Below are positions 41,339-48,297 of a stretch of 48,297 nt of DNA, piece by piece. Position 1 is the stretch's first letter, and every line of letters starts with the position of its first letter. Source of the DNA: CAZBSE01 sp964561115. GTDB taxonomy: Bacteria; Actinomycetota; Humimicrobiia; Humimicrobiales; Humimicrobiaceae. The stretch lies in contig CAZLOE010000009.1 of NCBI GenBank assembly GCA_964561115.1, positions 1-48,297 of the forward strand, written 5' to 3'. The notes under the pieces are model-generated. The model was not told where the DNA came from. It was given only the letters and a program-made list of their open reading frames with translations, and ran no database searches. The position numbers were made by a program, and so were the translations under genes.

Positions 41339-42617
41339 AATCACCCGCTCCTAGGATCTCTGTTATTTTTTCCTTTTGTGTTTTCCAGTTGATTTTATAT
41401 TGTTTAAATTTTCTAATATCTTTAATAGTAAGGCTATCACTTTTTATCTCATCTTCTCCTATTATTATTACAAAATCATAATCATTTTTTTCAGCCCATT
41501 TTATCTCTTTTTTCAGATTTCTGTTTTTAAAACTAATATCGCAGATCACTTCAAGATCTCTGAGGTATTTTAATATATTTAGTGAATAATCCTGGCAATT
41601 TTCATTCATCGCTGTCAAATAGACTCTGGGTTTACATGCCTTTCTTTTTACTTTTATACCCAGCTGTTTCATTAACATAATAGTCCTGTCAATACCTACA
41701 GCAAAACCTACCGCAGGAAGATCGGGTCCTCCTAACTGATTTATCAGATTGTCATACCTTCCCCCTCCTCCGAGAGCATTTTGAGCACTCTTTAAGTCCT
41801 CTGATACTATTTCAAATATGGTCCTGGTATAATAATCGAAGCCCCTTACCAGACCGGTATCAATTTTATATTCTATTTTAAGATTTTTAAGGTATCTTAA
41901 AGCCTTTTCAAAATTCTTCCTGCAATCGGAACACAAAAAAGAAGATATATCAGGAGCTTTTGCAATTACTTCCATACAGCTGCTTTTTTTGCAGTCAAAC
42001 ATTCTAAGAGGATTCTTTTTAAACCTTTTGCGGCAGTCACTGCATAACTTTTCCAGATCGGATTTATTTAGGCTTTTTTTAAATTCTTTGATAAATTCAC
42101 TCCTGCACTTTACGCATCCTATACTGTTGACTTTAAGCACCAGTTTTTTAAAACCTAATTTTTTATAAAGTAAATTTAACATCCATATGACTTCCGCATC
42201 CAGAATGGGATTATCAGAACCTATGGATTCCACTCCAAGCTGCCAGAATTCTCTCATCCTTCCTTTCTGCGGCCGTTCGTACCTGAACATATTTCCGATA
42301 TAAAACAGTTTTAAAGGCATGCTGTCGGAATAAAATTTATTCTCTATCACAGACCTTATTATTGATGCAGTGCCTTCAGGACGCAGTGTAAGGGACCTAC
42401 CTTTTCTGTCAGGAAAAGTATACATTTCCTTCTGTACTATATCCGTGCTTTCTCCTATGCTCCTGCTGAATACTTCGGTATATTCAAATGCAGGAGTTAT
42501 TATCTCCCAGTAATTAAAAATCTCAAATACCTTTCGGGCAGTGTCTATTACGAAATTTCTATAGTCAATGTCTTCTCCGTAGATATCACCTGTACCCCTG
42601 GGGGAACTTAATTTCAA
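41331..42617 (-). CDS. hisS: Histidyl-tRNA synthetase
   Basis: Class II synthetase (428 residues). Motif 2 region MFRYERPQKGRMREFWQLG, histidine-binding LVRGFDYYTRTIFEI and motif 3 GFAVGIDRTIML. The C-terminal anticodon-binding domain (about 330-428) is present. An insertion with several Cys pairs (KCRSEF, LCSDCRKRF, DCKKSSC, FLCSDC) occupies about 165-240; part of this is common in bacterial HisRS, and here it is rich enough to bind a metal. Translation starts at TTG 42617 after an AAAGGTGA site with 6 nt spacing, a convincing non-ATG start. Confidence 0.96.
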   Translation of the reverse strand: MKLSSPRGTGDIYGEDIDYRNFVIDTARKVFEIFNYWEIITPAFEYTEVFSRSIGESTDIVQKEMYTFPDRKGRSLTLRPEGTASIIRSVIENKFYSDSMPLKLFYIGNMFRYERPQKGRMREFWQLGVESIGSDNPILDAEVIWMLNLLYKKLGFKKLVLKVNSIGCVKCRSEFIKEFKKSLNKSDLEKLCSDCRKRFKKNPLRMFDCKKSSCMEVIAKAPDISSFLCSDCRKNFEKALRYLKNLKIEYKIDTGLVRGFDYYTRTIFEIVSEDLKSAQNALGGGGRYDNLINQLGGPDLPAVGFAVGIDRTIMLMKQLGIKVKRKACKPRVYLTAMNENCQDYSLNILKYLRDLEVICDISFKNRNLKKEIKWAEKNDYDFVIIIGEDEIKSDSLTIKDIRKFKQYKINWKTQKEKITEILGAGDYD

Positions 42618-42637
42618 TCTAACTCACCTTTTCTTTT

Positions 42638-43273
42638 TCAATCCTCATCCTTTAAAAAATCCTTCTGCAAATAATAATTATTTTCCAGTTCATATTTTAG
42701 ACTACTAACTGGACCGTGACCAGGATATATGATTGATTTTTTGTCCATTTTTTTTACCCCAGCCAGTGATTCCTTTATCTGTTTCATGCTCCCGCCAGGT
42801 AAATCAGTACGTCCTATTGAACCCTTAAATAAAAGATCACCGGTGAAAATACAACCTCCTGCTGAAATTGTTATGCTTCCTGGAGTATGACCCGGAGTGT
42901 TAATGATATTTATGCCTAAGTTTTTAAAATAGCTGTAATCATTATTTTTTATTAGATTATAAGTTTCTAATGATAATTCATTTTCACCAAAAAATGAAGA
43001 AATATTCTTATCGGGATCGGTGATGATCGGTTCTTCAAATTCATGAATATAGAAGGGTATCCCGTAATATGAGACTATATCCGTAACAGCTCCGATATGA
43101 TCGTAATGTCCGTGGGTATTTAATATAAAATCCGGCTTGATTTTCTCAGATTCAAGATATTTCTTAATAAAATTAAAATCTGCACCCGGGTCTATTATTA
43201 TATCAGCCCTGTCTAAAGACAATATATAACAATTGACCTTAAAGAAACCTAATTCCAATCTTTTTATCTTCAA
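42638..43273 (-). CDS. Metallo-beta-lactamase-fold hydrolase (glyoxalase II-like)
   Basis: A 211-residue metal hydrolase. THGHYDHIG (53-61) gives the HxHxDH site (His54, His56, Asp58, His59); further ligands are in NTPGHTPGS, FTGDLLFKGSIGRTD and PGHGP. The short length and sequence fit the YqgX/YcbL glyoxalase II-like group, which lacks the C-terminal domain of true GloB. Gene order relA-MBL-hisS is conserved in Actinomycetota and Bacillota. Starts with TTG 43273, 9 bp after the relA stop. Substrate is unknown. Confidence 0.9.
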   Translation of the reverse strand: MKIKRLELGFFKVNCYILSLDRADIIIDPGADFNFIKKYLESEKIKPDFILNTHGHYDHIGAVTDIVSYYGIPFYIHEFEEPIITDPDKNISSFFGENELSLETYNLIKNNDYSYFKNLGINIINTPGHTPGSITISAGGCIFTGDLLFKGSIGRTDLPGGSMKQIKESLAGVKKMDKKSIIYPGHGPVSSLKYELENNYYLQKDFLKDED

Positions 43274-43282
43274 TATCCGATT

Positions 43283-45493
43283 TTACTTTCTTGGTAATAT
43301 CCTAAAAGCATCATAAACCGAATCTACAAGTTTTATATTATCAATAACATCTTTTAAAATATATTTATTGCTTATCTCTATCAAAAACCTGAATTTGGCA
43401 TGTCCTTTTTTATCTATGTTTAATGAATGCGCCCTCAGTATATTTATATCATACTCACTTATGACATTGGTAATATCCCTTAGAAGTTTGGTTCTGTCCA
43501 GAGCTTCTATCTGTATCTCTGCATTAAATTTATAGGGAGCTTTCTTATCCCACTCAACCTCAATAAATCTCTGCTTTTCTGAACTCATCAAAGTATTGAC
43601 GTTATTACAGTCTATTCTATGTACCGAAATACCCTTTCCCCTGGTTATGTAGCCTATAATACTATCTCCAGGTACCGGATTGCAGCACTTGGCAATAGTC
43701 ACCAGCACATCCCTCATTCCTTTCACCCTGACACCGCTGCTCTTTTTTTCCTCAGCTTCTTTTCTGTGTATGTCTTCAATAGCCAGCTCTTTTTTAGGTT
43801 CCTTCTGATTTAATTTTTTTATCACTCTGGTAAAAACCTGATAGGCTGAAACCCTGTGAGATCCAATACTTCTGAAAAGAGTATCCGTTTTGTTAAAATT
43901 CATTTCTCTTGCTACTTCTTCAAATATCTCCAGGGGTACCTTCTTAAAAGAAAGCCCGTTTTTCCTCAATATTTTTAGCATTATATCTCTGCCTATATTA
44001 TAAGTCTCCTGCCTCTGCTCTTTGCTAAACCACTGTTTTATCTTATTTCTTGCCCTTGAAGTCTTAACTACGTTAAGCCAGTCCCTGCTCGGTCCCTTCT
44101 TAGTCTTGGAAACGATTATTTCCACAATATCGCCGTTTTTCAGGACAGTCTCGATAGGACTCATATTTCCGTTTATCTTTGCCCCTATTGTATTTTGGCC
44201 GACATCGGTATGTATCTGATAGGCGAAATCAATAGTAGTCGCACCTCTGGGCAGATTTACCACTCTTCCCTTGGGAGTGAAGACAAATACTTCTTCCTCA
44301 AATAAATCCAGTTTGAGAGATTCCATATAGTCCTGGGGGTCCTTAAGTTCCTTCTGCCAGTCAAGTACCTGCCTGATCCATGCTACTCTTTTATCAAATT
44401 TACTTGGTTTTTTAAGGCTTCCCTCTTTATATTTATAATGGGCTGCAATTCCATACTCCGCAAATTTATGCATCTCAAATGTTCTTATCTGTATTTCAAC
44501 GGGCTTTCCTTTTTCTCCGATAACAGTGGTGTGAAGAGATTGATACATATTAAACTTGGGATTAGCGATGAAATCCTTGAACCTACCCGGTACAGGCTTC
44601 CACAGAGAATGTATTATTCCAAGTACTTCATAACAATTTTTCACATCGTTTACTATAATTCTTATTGCAATTATGTCATAAATATCTTCAAACTTTCTAT
44701 TCTGTTTTATGATTTTATTATAGGCACTATAATAAGTCTTTATTCTACCGCTTACATCCGCTGATATCTTAACTTCTCTCAGCTTTTTGTTTACTACTTT
44801 TATTGCCCCATCTACTAAAGATTTCCTTTCCTCTATCTTTTCATCGAACATTTTTTTTATTTTTTCATACTCTTTAGGATATAAATATTTAAAACTCAAA
44901 TTCTCCAGTTCTGATTTTATTTGATATATCCCTAATCTATGAGCAATAGGTGCATATACTTCCAGAGTCTCTATTGAATTTTTAACTCTTTTATCCTCTG
45001 GCAGCGGATATAAAGTCCTCATATTATGAAGCCGGTCTGCAAGTTTTACCAGTATTATTCTTACATCTTCCGACATTGCTATTATCATTTTCCTTATATT
45101 GCTTACCTGCTGTTCTTCTTTACTGTCAAAAACCAGCTTATCCAGTTTAGTGACTCCGTTTATAATATTTGCAGTCTTTTGTCCAAAATCCTTATTCGCC
45201 ATTTCCAGGCTGTAATCAGTATCTTCTATCACATCATGTAAAATCGCAGATATAATAGAGGTCTGGTCTAACTCAATATCAGCTAGTATCTGGGCCACTT
45301 CCAGTGGATGTACTACAAAGGGTTCGCCCGATTTTCTGTACTGATCCTTATGATATTTCTTTGAAACCTGATAAGCTTTATATAACAGCTGTTCATCCAG
45401 TCCTGGATTATATGACTTGATTTTTTTTACCAGCTTCTTATATATAAGATCGGTATTTACCTTTTTTATTTTATTGTTTAAGCTCAGATCCAT
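43283..45493 (-). CDS. rel: Bifunctional (p)ppGpp synthetase/hydrolase
   Basis: RelA/SpoT homologue (736 residues) that both makes and degrades (p)ppGpp. HD hydrolase domain (about 40-190) with His62, HD at 86-87 and LADRLHNMRT intact. Synthetase domain (about 230-360) with the RFKD motif (304-307), the form found in bifunctional Rel rather than the EXDD of monofunctional RelA, and YQSLHTTVI (317-325). A TGS domain (about 390-450), a CC/zinc-finger domain (with AKCCNPVPGD) and an ACT domain (about 660-736) complete it. One Rel protein is usual in Gram-positives. No clear Shine-Dalgarno. Confidence 0.96.
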   Translation of the reverse strand: MDLSLNNKIKKVNTDLIYKKLVKKIKSYNPGLDEQLLYKAYQVSKKYHKDQYRKSGEPFVVHPLEVAQILADIELDQTSIISAILHDVIEDTDYSLEMANKDFGQKTANIINGVTKLDKLVFDSKEEQQVSNIRKMIIAMSEDVRIILVKLADRLHNMRTLYPLPEDKRVKNSIETLEVYAPIAHRLGIYQIKSELENLSFKYLYPKEYEKIKKMFDEKIEERKSLVDGAIKVVNKKLREVKISADVSGRIKTYYSAYNKIIKQNRKFEDIYDIIAIRIIVNDVKNCYEVLGIIHSLWKPVPGRFKDFIANPKFNMYQSLHTTVIGEKGKPVEIQIRTFEMHKFAEYGIAAHYKYKEGSLKKPSKFDKRVAWIRQVLDWQKELKDPQDYMESLKLDLFEEEVFVFTPKGRVVNLPRGATTIDFAYQIHTDVGQNTIGAKINGNMSPIETVLKNGDIVEIIVSKTKKGPSRDWLNVVKTSRARNKIKQWFSKEQRQETYNIGRDIMLKILRKNGLSFKKVPLEIFEEVAREMNFNKTDTLFRSIGSHRVSAYQVFTRVIKKLNQKEPKKELAIEDIHRKEAEEKKSSGVRVKGMRDVLVTIAKCCNPVPGDSIIGYITRGKGISVHRIDCNNVNTLMSSEKQRFIEVEWDKKAPYKFNAEIQIEALDRTKLLRDITNVISEYDINILRAHSLNIDKKGHAKFRFLIEISNKYILKDVIDNIKLVDSVYDAFRILPRK

Positions 45494-45548
45494 TTTTTAT
45501 AAATAATTGCCTTTAAATTATTATTATTATAAAACATTTTCAATTTCT

Positions 45549-47279
45549 CTAAAATAAGTCTATTATTAACAGCTGAACCATTTCCAGATCATCCCAGGTG
45601 TTCTTCCTTATTTTATACAGCACAGTGACTTTATTGCCTATTATAATCTTTTCTTTGACTGCTTCAGTTACTCTAAATATAACCGCATCCAGGACTTTAC
45701 CCGCATTCTCCAATTTTAATTTTACATGCATCTCACCTGATAAATAACAAAAATCTGATATTGTGCAATCTCTTGTTATAAAATTTGGTTCAGGATTACC
45801 TTTTCCAAAAGGCCTGAGCATATCTAAATCCTTAAGGGTCTTCTGGTCTATATCATTGAAGCTTATTTCCATGTCATAAAAATATTTTTTCTTTATATCT
45901 TCATCCCTGATTTTTTCAAATGCGATACCCAGCATCTTTTTATAAAAACTTTTAAAATTTACCGTCTTCATCCTTATCCCGCATGCTGCCCTGTGCCCTC
46001 CAAACCTATCAAATAATTCAGCTATTGAAATAAGACTACTATATAAATCAAAATTATCAGTACTTCTGCCAGAACCTTTAAGTTCACCTTTAATCTCTTT
46101 AAACAGAATTGCCGGTATATTAAATCTCTTAACAATATCAGAAGCTACTATTCCCAACACGCCCTCATTCCAGTTTTTGGATTTATCTATAAATATTTTC
46201 TTCTCCTTTATTACTTTATCAAAATCATTATTTTCAATTATTTCATCTAAGATTTTCTTTTGAATATCCTGTCTTTTTTCATTAAAAGAATCAAGGTCAT
46301 CTAATATGCTGGCTTTATTGCCTTTTTCACTGCTTAAAAGGTCTAGACCGATTCTTGCATTCCTGATCCTTCCTGCTGCATTTAGTCTTGGAGCTATTAC
46401 AAATCCGACATCATACTCATTTATATCATCCTTTTTCTTGAGTACTGTCTTTACCATCTCTTTAAGTCCAGGGTTTTTAGTCCTTTTTATCATATCGATA
46501 CCTTTTTTCACTATTACCCTGTTTTCATCTACCAGCGGCATCAGATCCGAAATGGTCGAAATAGCGACAAGATCAAGTAGACTGGTAAGATAGCCCTTTT
46601 CAAATTCACTCTTAAATTCACTATCAAGAGTCCTTAATACAGCAATAATAAATTTAAAGGTCACTCCTGCACCGCTTAGATGCTGAAATGGATATTTTGA
46701 ATCTTTGACTCTGGGGTTGATTATAATATAGTCTTCTCTGGTTTTGTCGTGTACAGTAGATTGATTGTGATGGTCACAGACTATAACATCCGGGCCGGGA
46801 TTACTGCTTGAGAACTCCATTACTTCAGAACTGTTGGTACCGCAGTCCACACAGATAAGCAGACTATACTTTCCTTCAATAGATACCTTTTTATAAAAAT
46901 CAAGGCTGAGGTCATAGCCCTCTGTAAACCTGTCCGGAATATAAGCTCCCGCATCCAATTTCAGCTTTTTTAAAAAGTTATACATCAGGGCAGTGCTTAT
47001 AATGCCGTCAGCATCATAATCTCCAAATATTAATATATGTTCTCTACTGTGTATTGATTTTAGAAGCCTTTCTACGCCTTTCTCAATCCCGGGAAGCAAA
47101 TCTGGATCATGCAATTGCTTTAGTCCCGGACTCAAAAAGGATTTTATCTCTTCTCTTGTGATTATGTTTCTGCCCGCAAGGATATTGATCAAAATCTGGC
47201 TGTACCCTGTATCCTCTGACAATCTCTTGTCAGTTTTTTTTATGCTTCTTTGCTGCCAGCATGTGGGAAAAATTGTCAT
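45549..47279 (-). CDS. recJ: Single-stranded-DNA exonuclease RecJ
   Basis: A 5'-3' ssDNA exonuclease of 576 residues. DHH domain with IFGDYDADG (84-92) and CDHHNQ, plus CVDCGTNS; DHHA1 domain with SGRSTDNFDLYSSL and GGHRAACGIRM; C-terminal OB-like domain (about 470-576). The order secF-recJ-relA is typical of Bacillota (with apt between recJ and relA there), whereas mycobacteria have apt alone; apt is absent here. It begins 2 bp after the end of secF. Confidence 0.95.
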   Translation of the reverse strand: MTIFPTCWQQRSIKKTDKRLSEDTGYSQILINILAGRNIITREEIKSFLSPGLKQLHDPDLLPGIEKGVERLLKSIHSREHILIFGDYDADGIISTALMYNFLKKLKLDAGAYIPDRFTEGYDLSLDFYKKVSIEGKYSLLICVDCGTNSSEVMEFSSSNPGPDVIVCDHHNQSTVHDKTREDYIIINPRVKDSKYPFQHLSGAGVTFKFIIAVLRTLDSEFKSEFEKGYLTSLLDLVAISTISDLMPLVDENRVIVKKGIDMIKRTKNPGLKEMVKTVLKKKDDINEYDVGFVIAPRLNAAGRIRNARIGLDLLSSEKGNKASILDDLDSFNEKRQDIQKKILDEIIENNDFDKVIKEKKIFIDKSKNWNEGVLGIVASDIVKRFNIPAILFKEIKGELKGSGRSTDNFDLYSSLISIAELFDRFGGHRAACGIRMKTVNFKSFYKKMLGIAFEKIRDEDIKKKYFYDMEISFNDIDQKTLKDLDMLRPFGKGNPEPNFITRDCTISDFCYLSGEMHVKLKLENAGKVLDAVIFRVTEAVKEKIIIGNKVTVLYKIRKNTWDDLEMVQLLIIDLF

Positions 47280-47281
47280 CG

Positions 47282-48205
47282 CTATTTTTTATACTTTGGG
47301 AACCTGTTATTCCATGCTACCAGAATAGGACTGGCAAAAAATATAGAGGAATATGTCCCGCTTATTATTCCAATAGTAAGTGCCAGTGCAAAATCTTTTA
47401 AGGCTGAGGTACCTAATATGAGAAGTAAAACCACAGGAAACAACGTAGTAATAGAAGTATTAATCGATCTTGAAAGAGTTATATTCACTGAGTCATTTAC
47501 CACTCTGCCGTATCCTAATCTTCCTGTCAACGGAGTATTTTCCCTTATCCTGTCAAATACCACAATGGTGTCATTTAATGAATAACCTATTATAGTAAGA
47601 ATTGCTGCAATTGTAGAAGTATTTATCTCACGATTAAAAATGGCATATATGCCAAGGGTCACCAATACATCATGTATTAATGCCAGAATTGCTGCAGCTC
47701 CAAACCTGAATTCAAATCTTATCCAGATATATATAAGAATCCCGGCTATGCTTATACCAATAGCTATTAAGGCATTATTTATCAGCACTCTGCTGAATCC
47801 CGGATCTACAGTCCTGTCCTGCAGCAGTTCTCCGACTACTCCTATTCTTTCATCTAACAAATCGAGTACCTGGTCTTTTTCTTCCGTGGATATGGGTTCT
47901 CCTAATTCCTTTGCTTTTATTCTGATAATAAATCTGTTAGATTCTGTCTGCACCAGATCAGTTTTTACCATCTGTACTATTGCACTGCTATAACCCAGCT
48001 CATTCATCACTTCCCGTACTTCGGAAACATTTACTTCTTTCTCAAATTCTACCTCAAGTAAAGAACCGCCCAAAAAATCAATACCTCGGTTAAAGCCACC
48101 TCTTAATAAAAAGCCGGTAATACCTACGATTATCACTGCCAGGGATATGATAAACCATATCTTTCTTTTACCGATAAAATTAAAATTGAAATTTCTAAAC
48201 CTCAA
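47282..48205 (-). CDS. secF: Protein translocase subunit SecF
   Basis: SecF (307 residues) works with SecD to pull proteins across the membrane with the proton gradient. Six membrane helices are expected; the first at about 14-34 precedes the RGIDFLGGSLLEVEF motif of the periplasmic domain. The C-terminal transmembrane half has SLNDTIVVFDRIREN and NTSITTLFPVVLL, both conserved. The start is TTG 48205, 3 bp after the secD stop, with AGGA only 1-2 nt away; the exact start is uncertain because no ATG lies near the N terminus. Confidence 0.95.
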   Translation of the reverse strand: MRFRNFNFNFIGKRKIWFIISLAVIIVGITGFLLRGGFNRGIDFLGGSLLEVEFEKEVNVSEVREVMNELGYSSAIVQMVKTDLVQTESNRFIIRIKAKELGEPISTEEKDQVLDLLDERIGVVGELLQDRTVDPGFSRVLINNALIAIGISIAGILIYIWIRFEFRFGAAAILALIHDVLVTLGIYAIFNREINTSTIAAILTIIGYSLNDTIVVFDRIRENTPLTGRLGYGRVVNDSVNITLSRSINTSITTLFPVVLLLILGTSALKDFALALTIGIISGTYSSIFFASPILVAWNNRFPKYKK

Positions 48206-48208
48206 ATC

Positions 48209-48297
48209 CTATTCACTTCTCCTTGTCCTGACACCCATAAACCCGGGCGTTGCGATCCTTGGTACCCCTGCCATTAAAAATAATAAGGATCTGGTAA
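48209..48297 (-). CDS. secD: Protein translocase subunit SecD (C-terminal end, partial)
   Basis: Only the last 28 codons are in the window, in the frame that ends at TAG 48209-48211. The peptide TRSLLFLMAGVPRIATPGF continues to the stop and matches the SecD tail (final membrane helix followed by a basic tail). secD precedes secF in most bacteria, which supports the call. The gene continues beyond 48297. Confidence 0.8.
   Translation of the reverse strand, partial: TRSLLFLMAGVPRIATPGFMGVRTRRSE

Overview
The window is an AT-rich (roughly one-third G+C by eye) bacterial chromosome segment. About 47 protein genes all lie on the minus strand, so transcription runs from high to low coordinates. 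It is almost entirely housekeeping, with no transposases, phage genes, CRISPR, tRNA or rRNA. From memory of reference genomes, two gene orders match Actinomycetota such as Mycobacterium: secD-secF-relA-MBL-hisS-aspS-alaS-ruvX-mltG-aroE...aroC-aroK-aroB-aroQ-pepQ-efp-nusB, and tlyA-nadK-recN-pyrG-nudix-xerD-scpA-scpB. Other junctions look like Bacillota: secF-recJ-relA, alaS-ruvX-mltG-trmR-U32, and nusB-ispA-tlyA. A deep, AT-rich, probably uncultivated Terrabacteria lineage (an early Actinomycetota branch, or a relative) fits best. The sequence alone does not fix the phylum.

Layout, in the direction of transcription. 48297-39542: end of secD, secF, recJ, the bifunctional (p)ppGpp enzyme, a metallo-beta-lactamase-fold hydrolase, hisS and aspS. 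39541-39252: a strong 6S RNA candidate. 39251-33251: alaS, ruvX, mltG, and a methyltransferase/U32 pair that looks like the TrmR/TrhP route to 5-methoxyuridine in tRNA. 33210-28802: a likely promoter, then acyP, aroE, pilT, pilC and a SigB/SigF-type sigma factor. 28801-28011: the major pilin with its own promoter and a very strong terminator. 27816-17274: prepilin peptidase, pilM, pilN, pilO, a PilP-like lipoprotein, the shikimate run aroC-aroK-aroB-aroQ, then three minor prepilins (PilV/PilW/PilX-like). 17226-11: pepQ, efp, nusB, ispA, tlyA, nadK, recN, pyrG, a DUF1461 membrane protein, an M20 peptidase, a Nudix hydrolase, xerD, a site-2 protease, trpS, scpA, scpB and a transglutaminase-like lipoprotein.

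Two themes tie the region together. First, a type IV pilus system is threaded through the shikimate operon: aroE, aroC, aroK, aroB and aroQ alternate with pilus blocks. It has a retraction ATPase, platform protein, PilMNO(P), peptidase, one major subunit and three minor ones. No extension ATPase (PilB) or secretin (PilQ) is present, so these must be encoded elsewhere or be absent. Second, there is a translation/replication core: three complete tRNA synthetases plus AlaRS-associated genes, EF-P, NusB, TlyA, the Smc-ScpAB kleisin, XerD, RecN and RecJ.

The observations most worth a second look are a perfect 273-bp tandem duplication of a fibronectin-III-like domain in the PilV-like minor pilin, a four-cysteine [4Fe-4S]-type motif in TrpRS, a tyrosine in the otherwise glycine-rich oxyanion loop of CTP synthase, the sigma factor embedded in the pilus operon, and the 6S RNA. 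I found no clearly undescribed biological system. TTG initiation is unusually common here, including in conserved genes such as pyrG, aroC and hisS.
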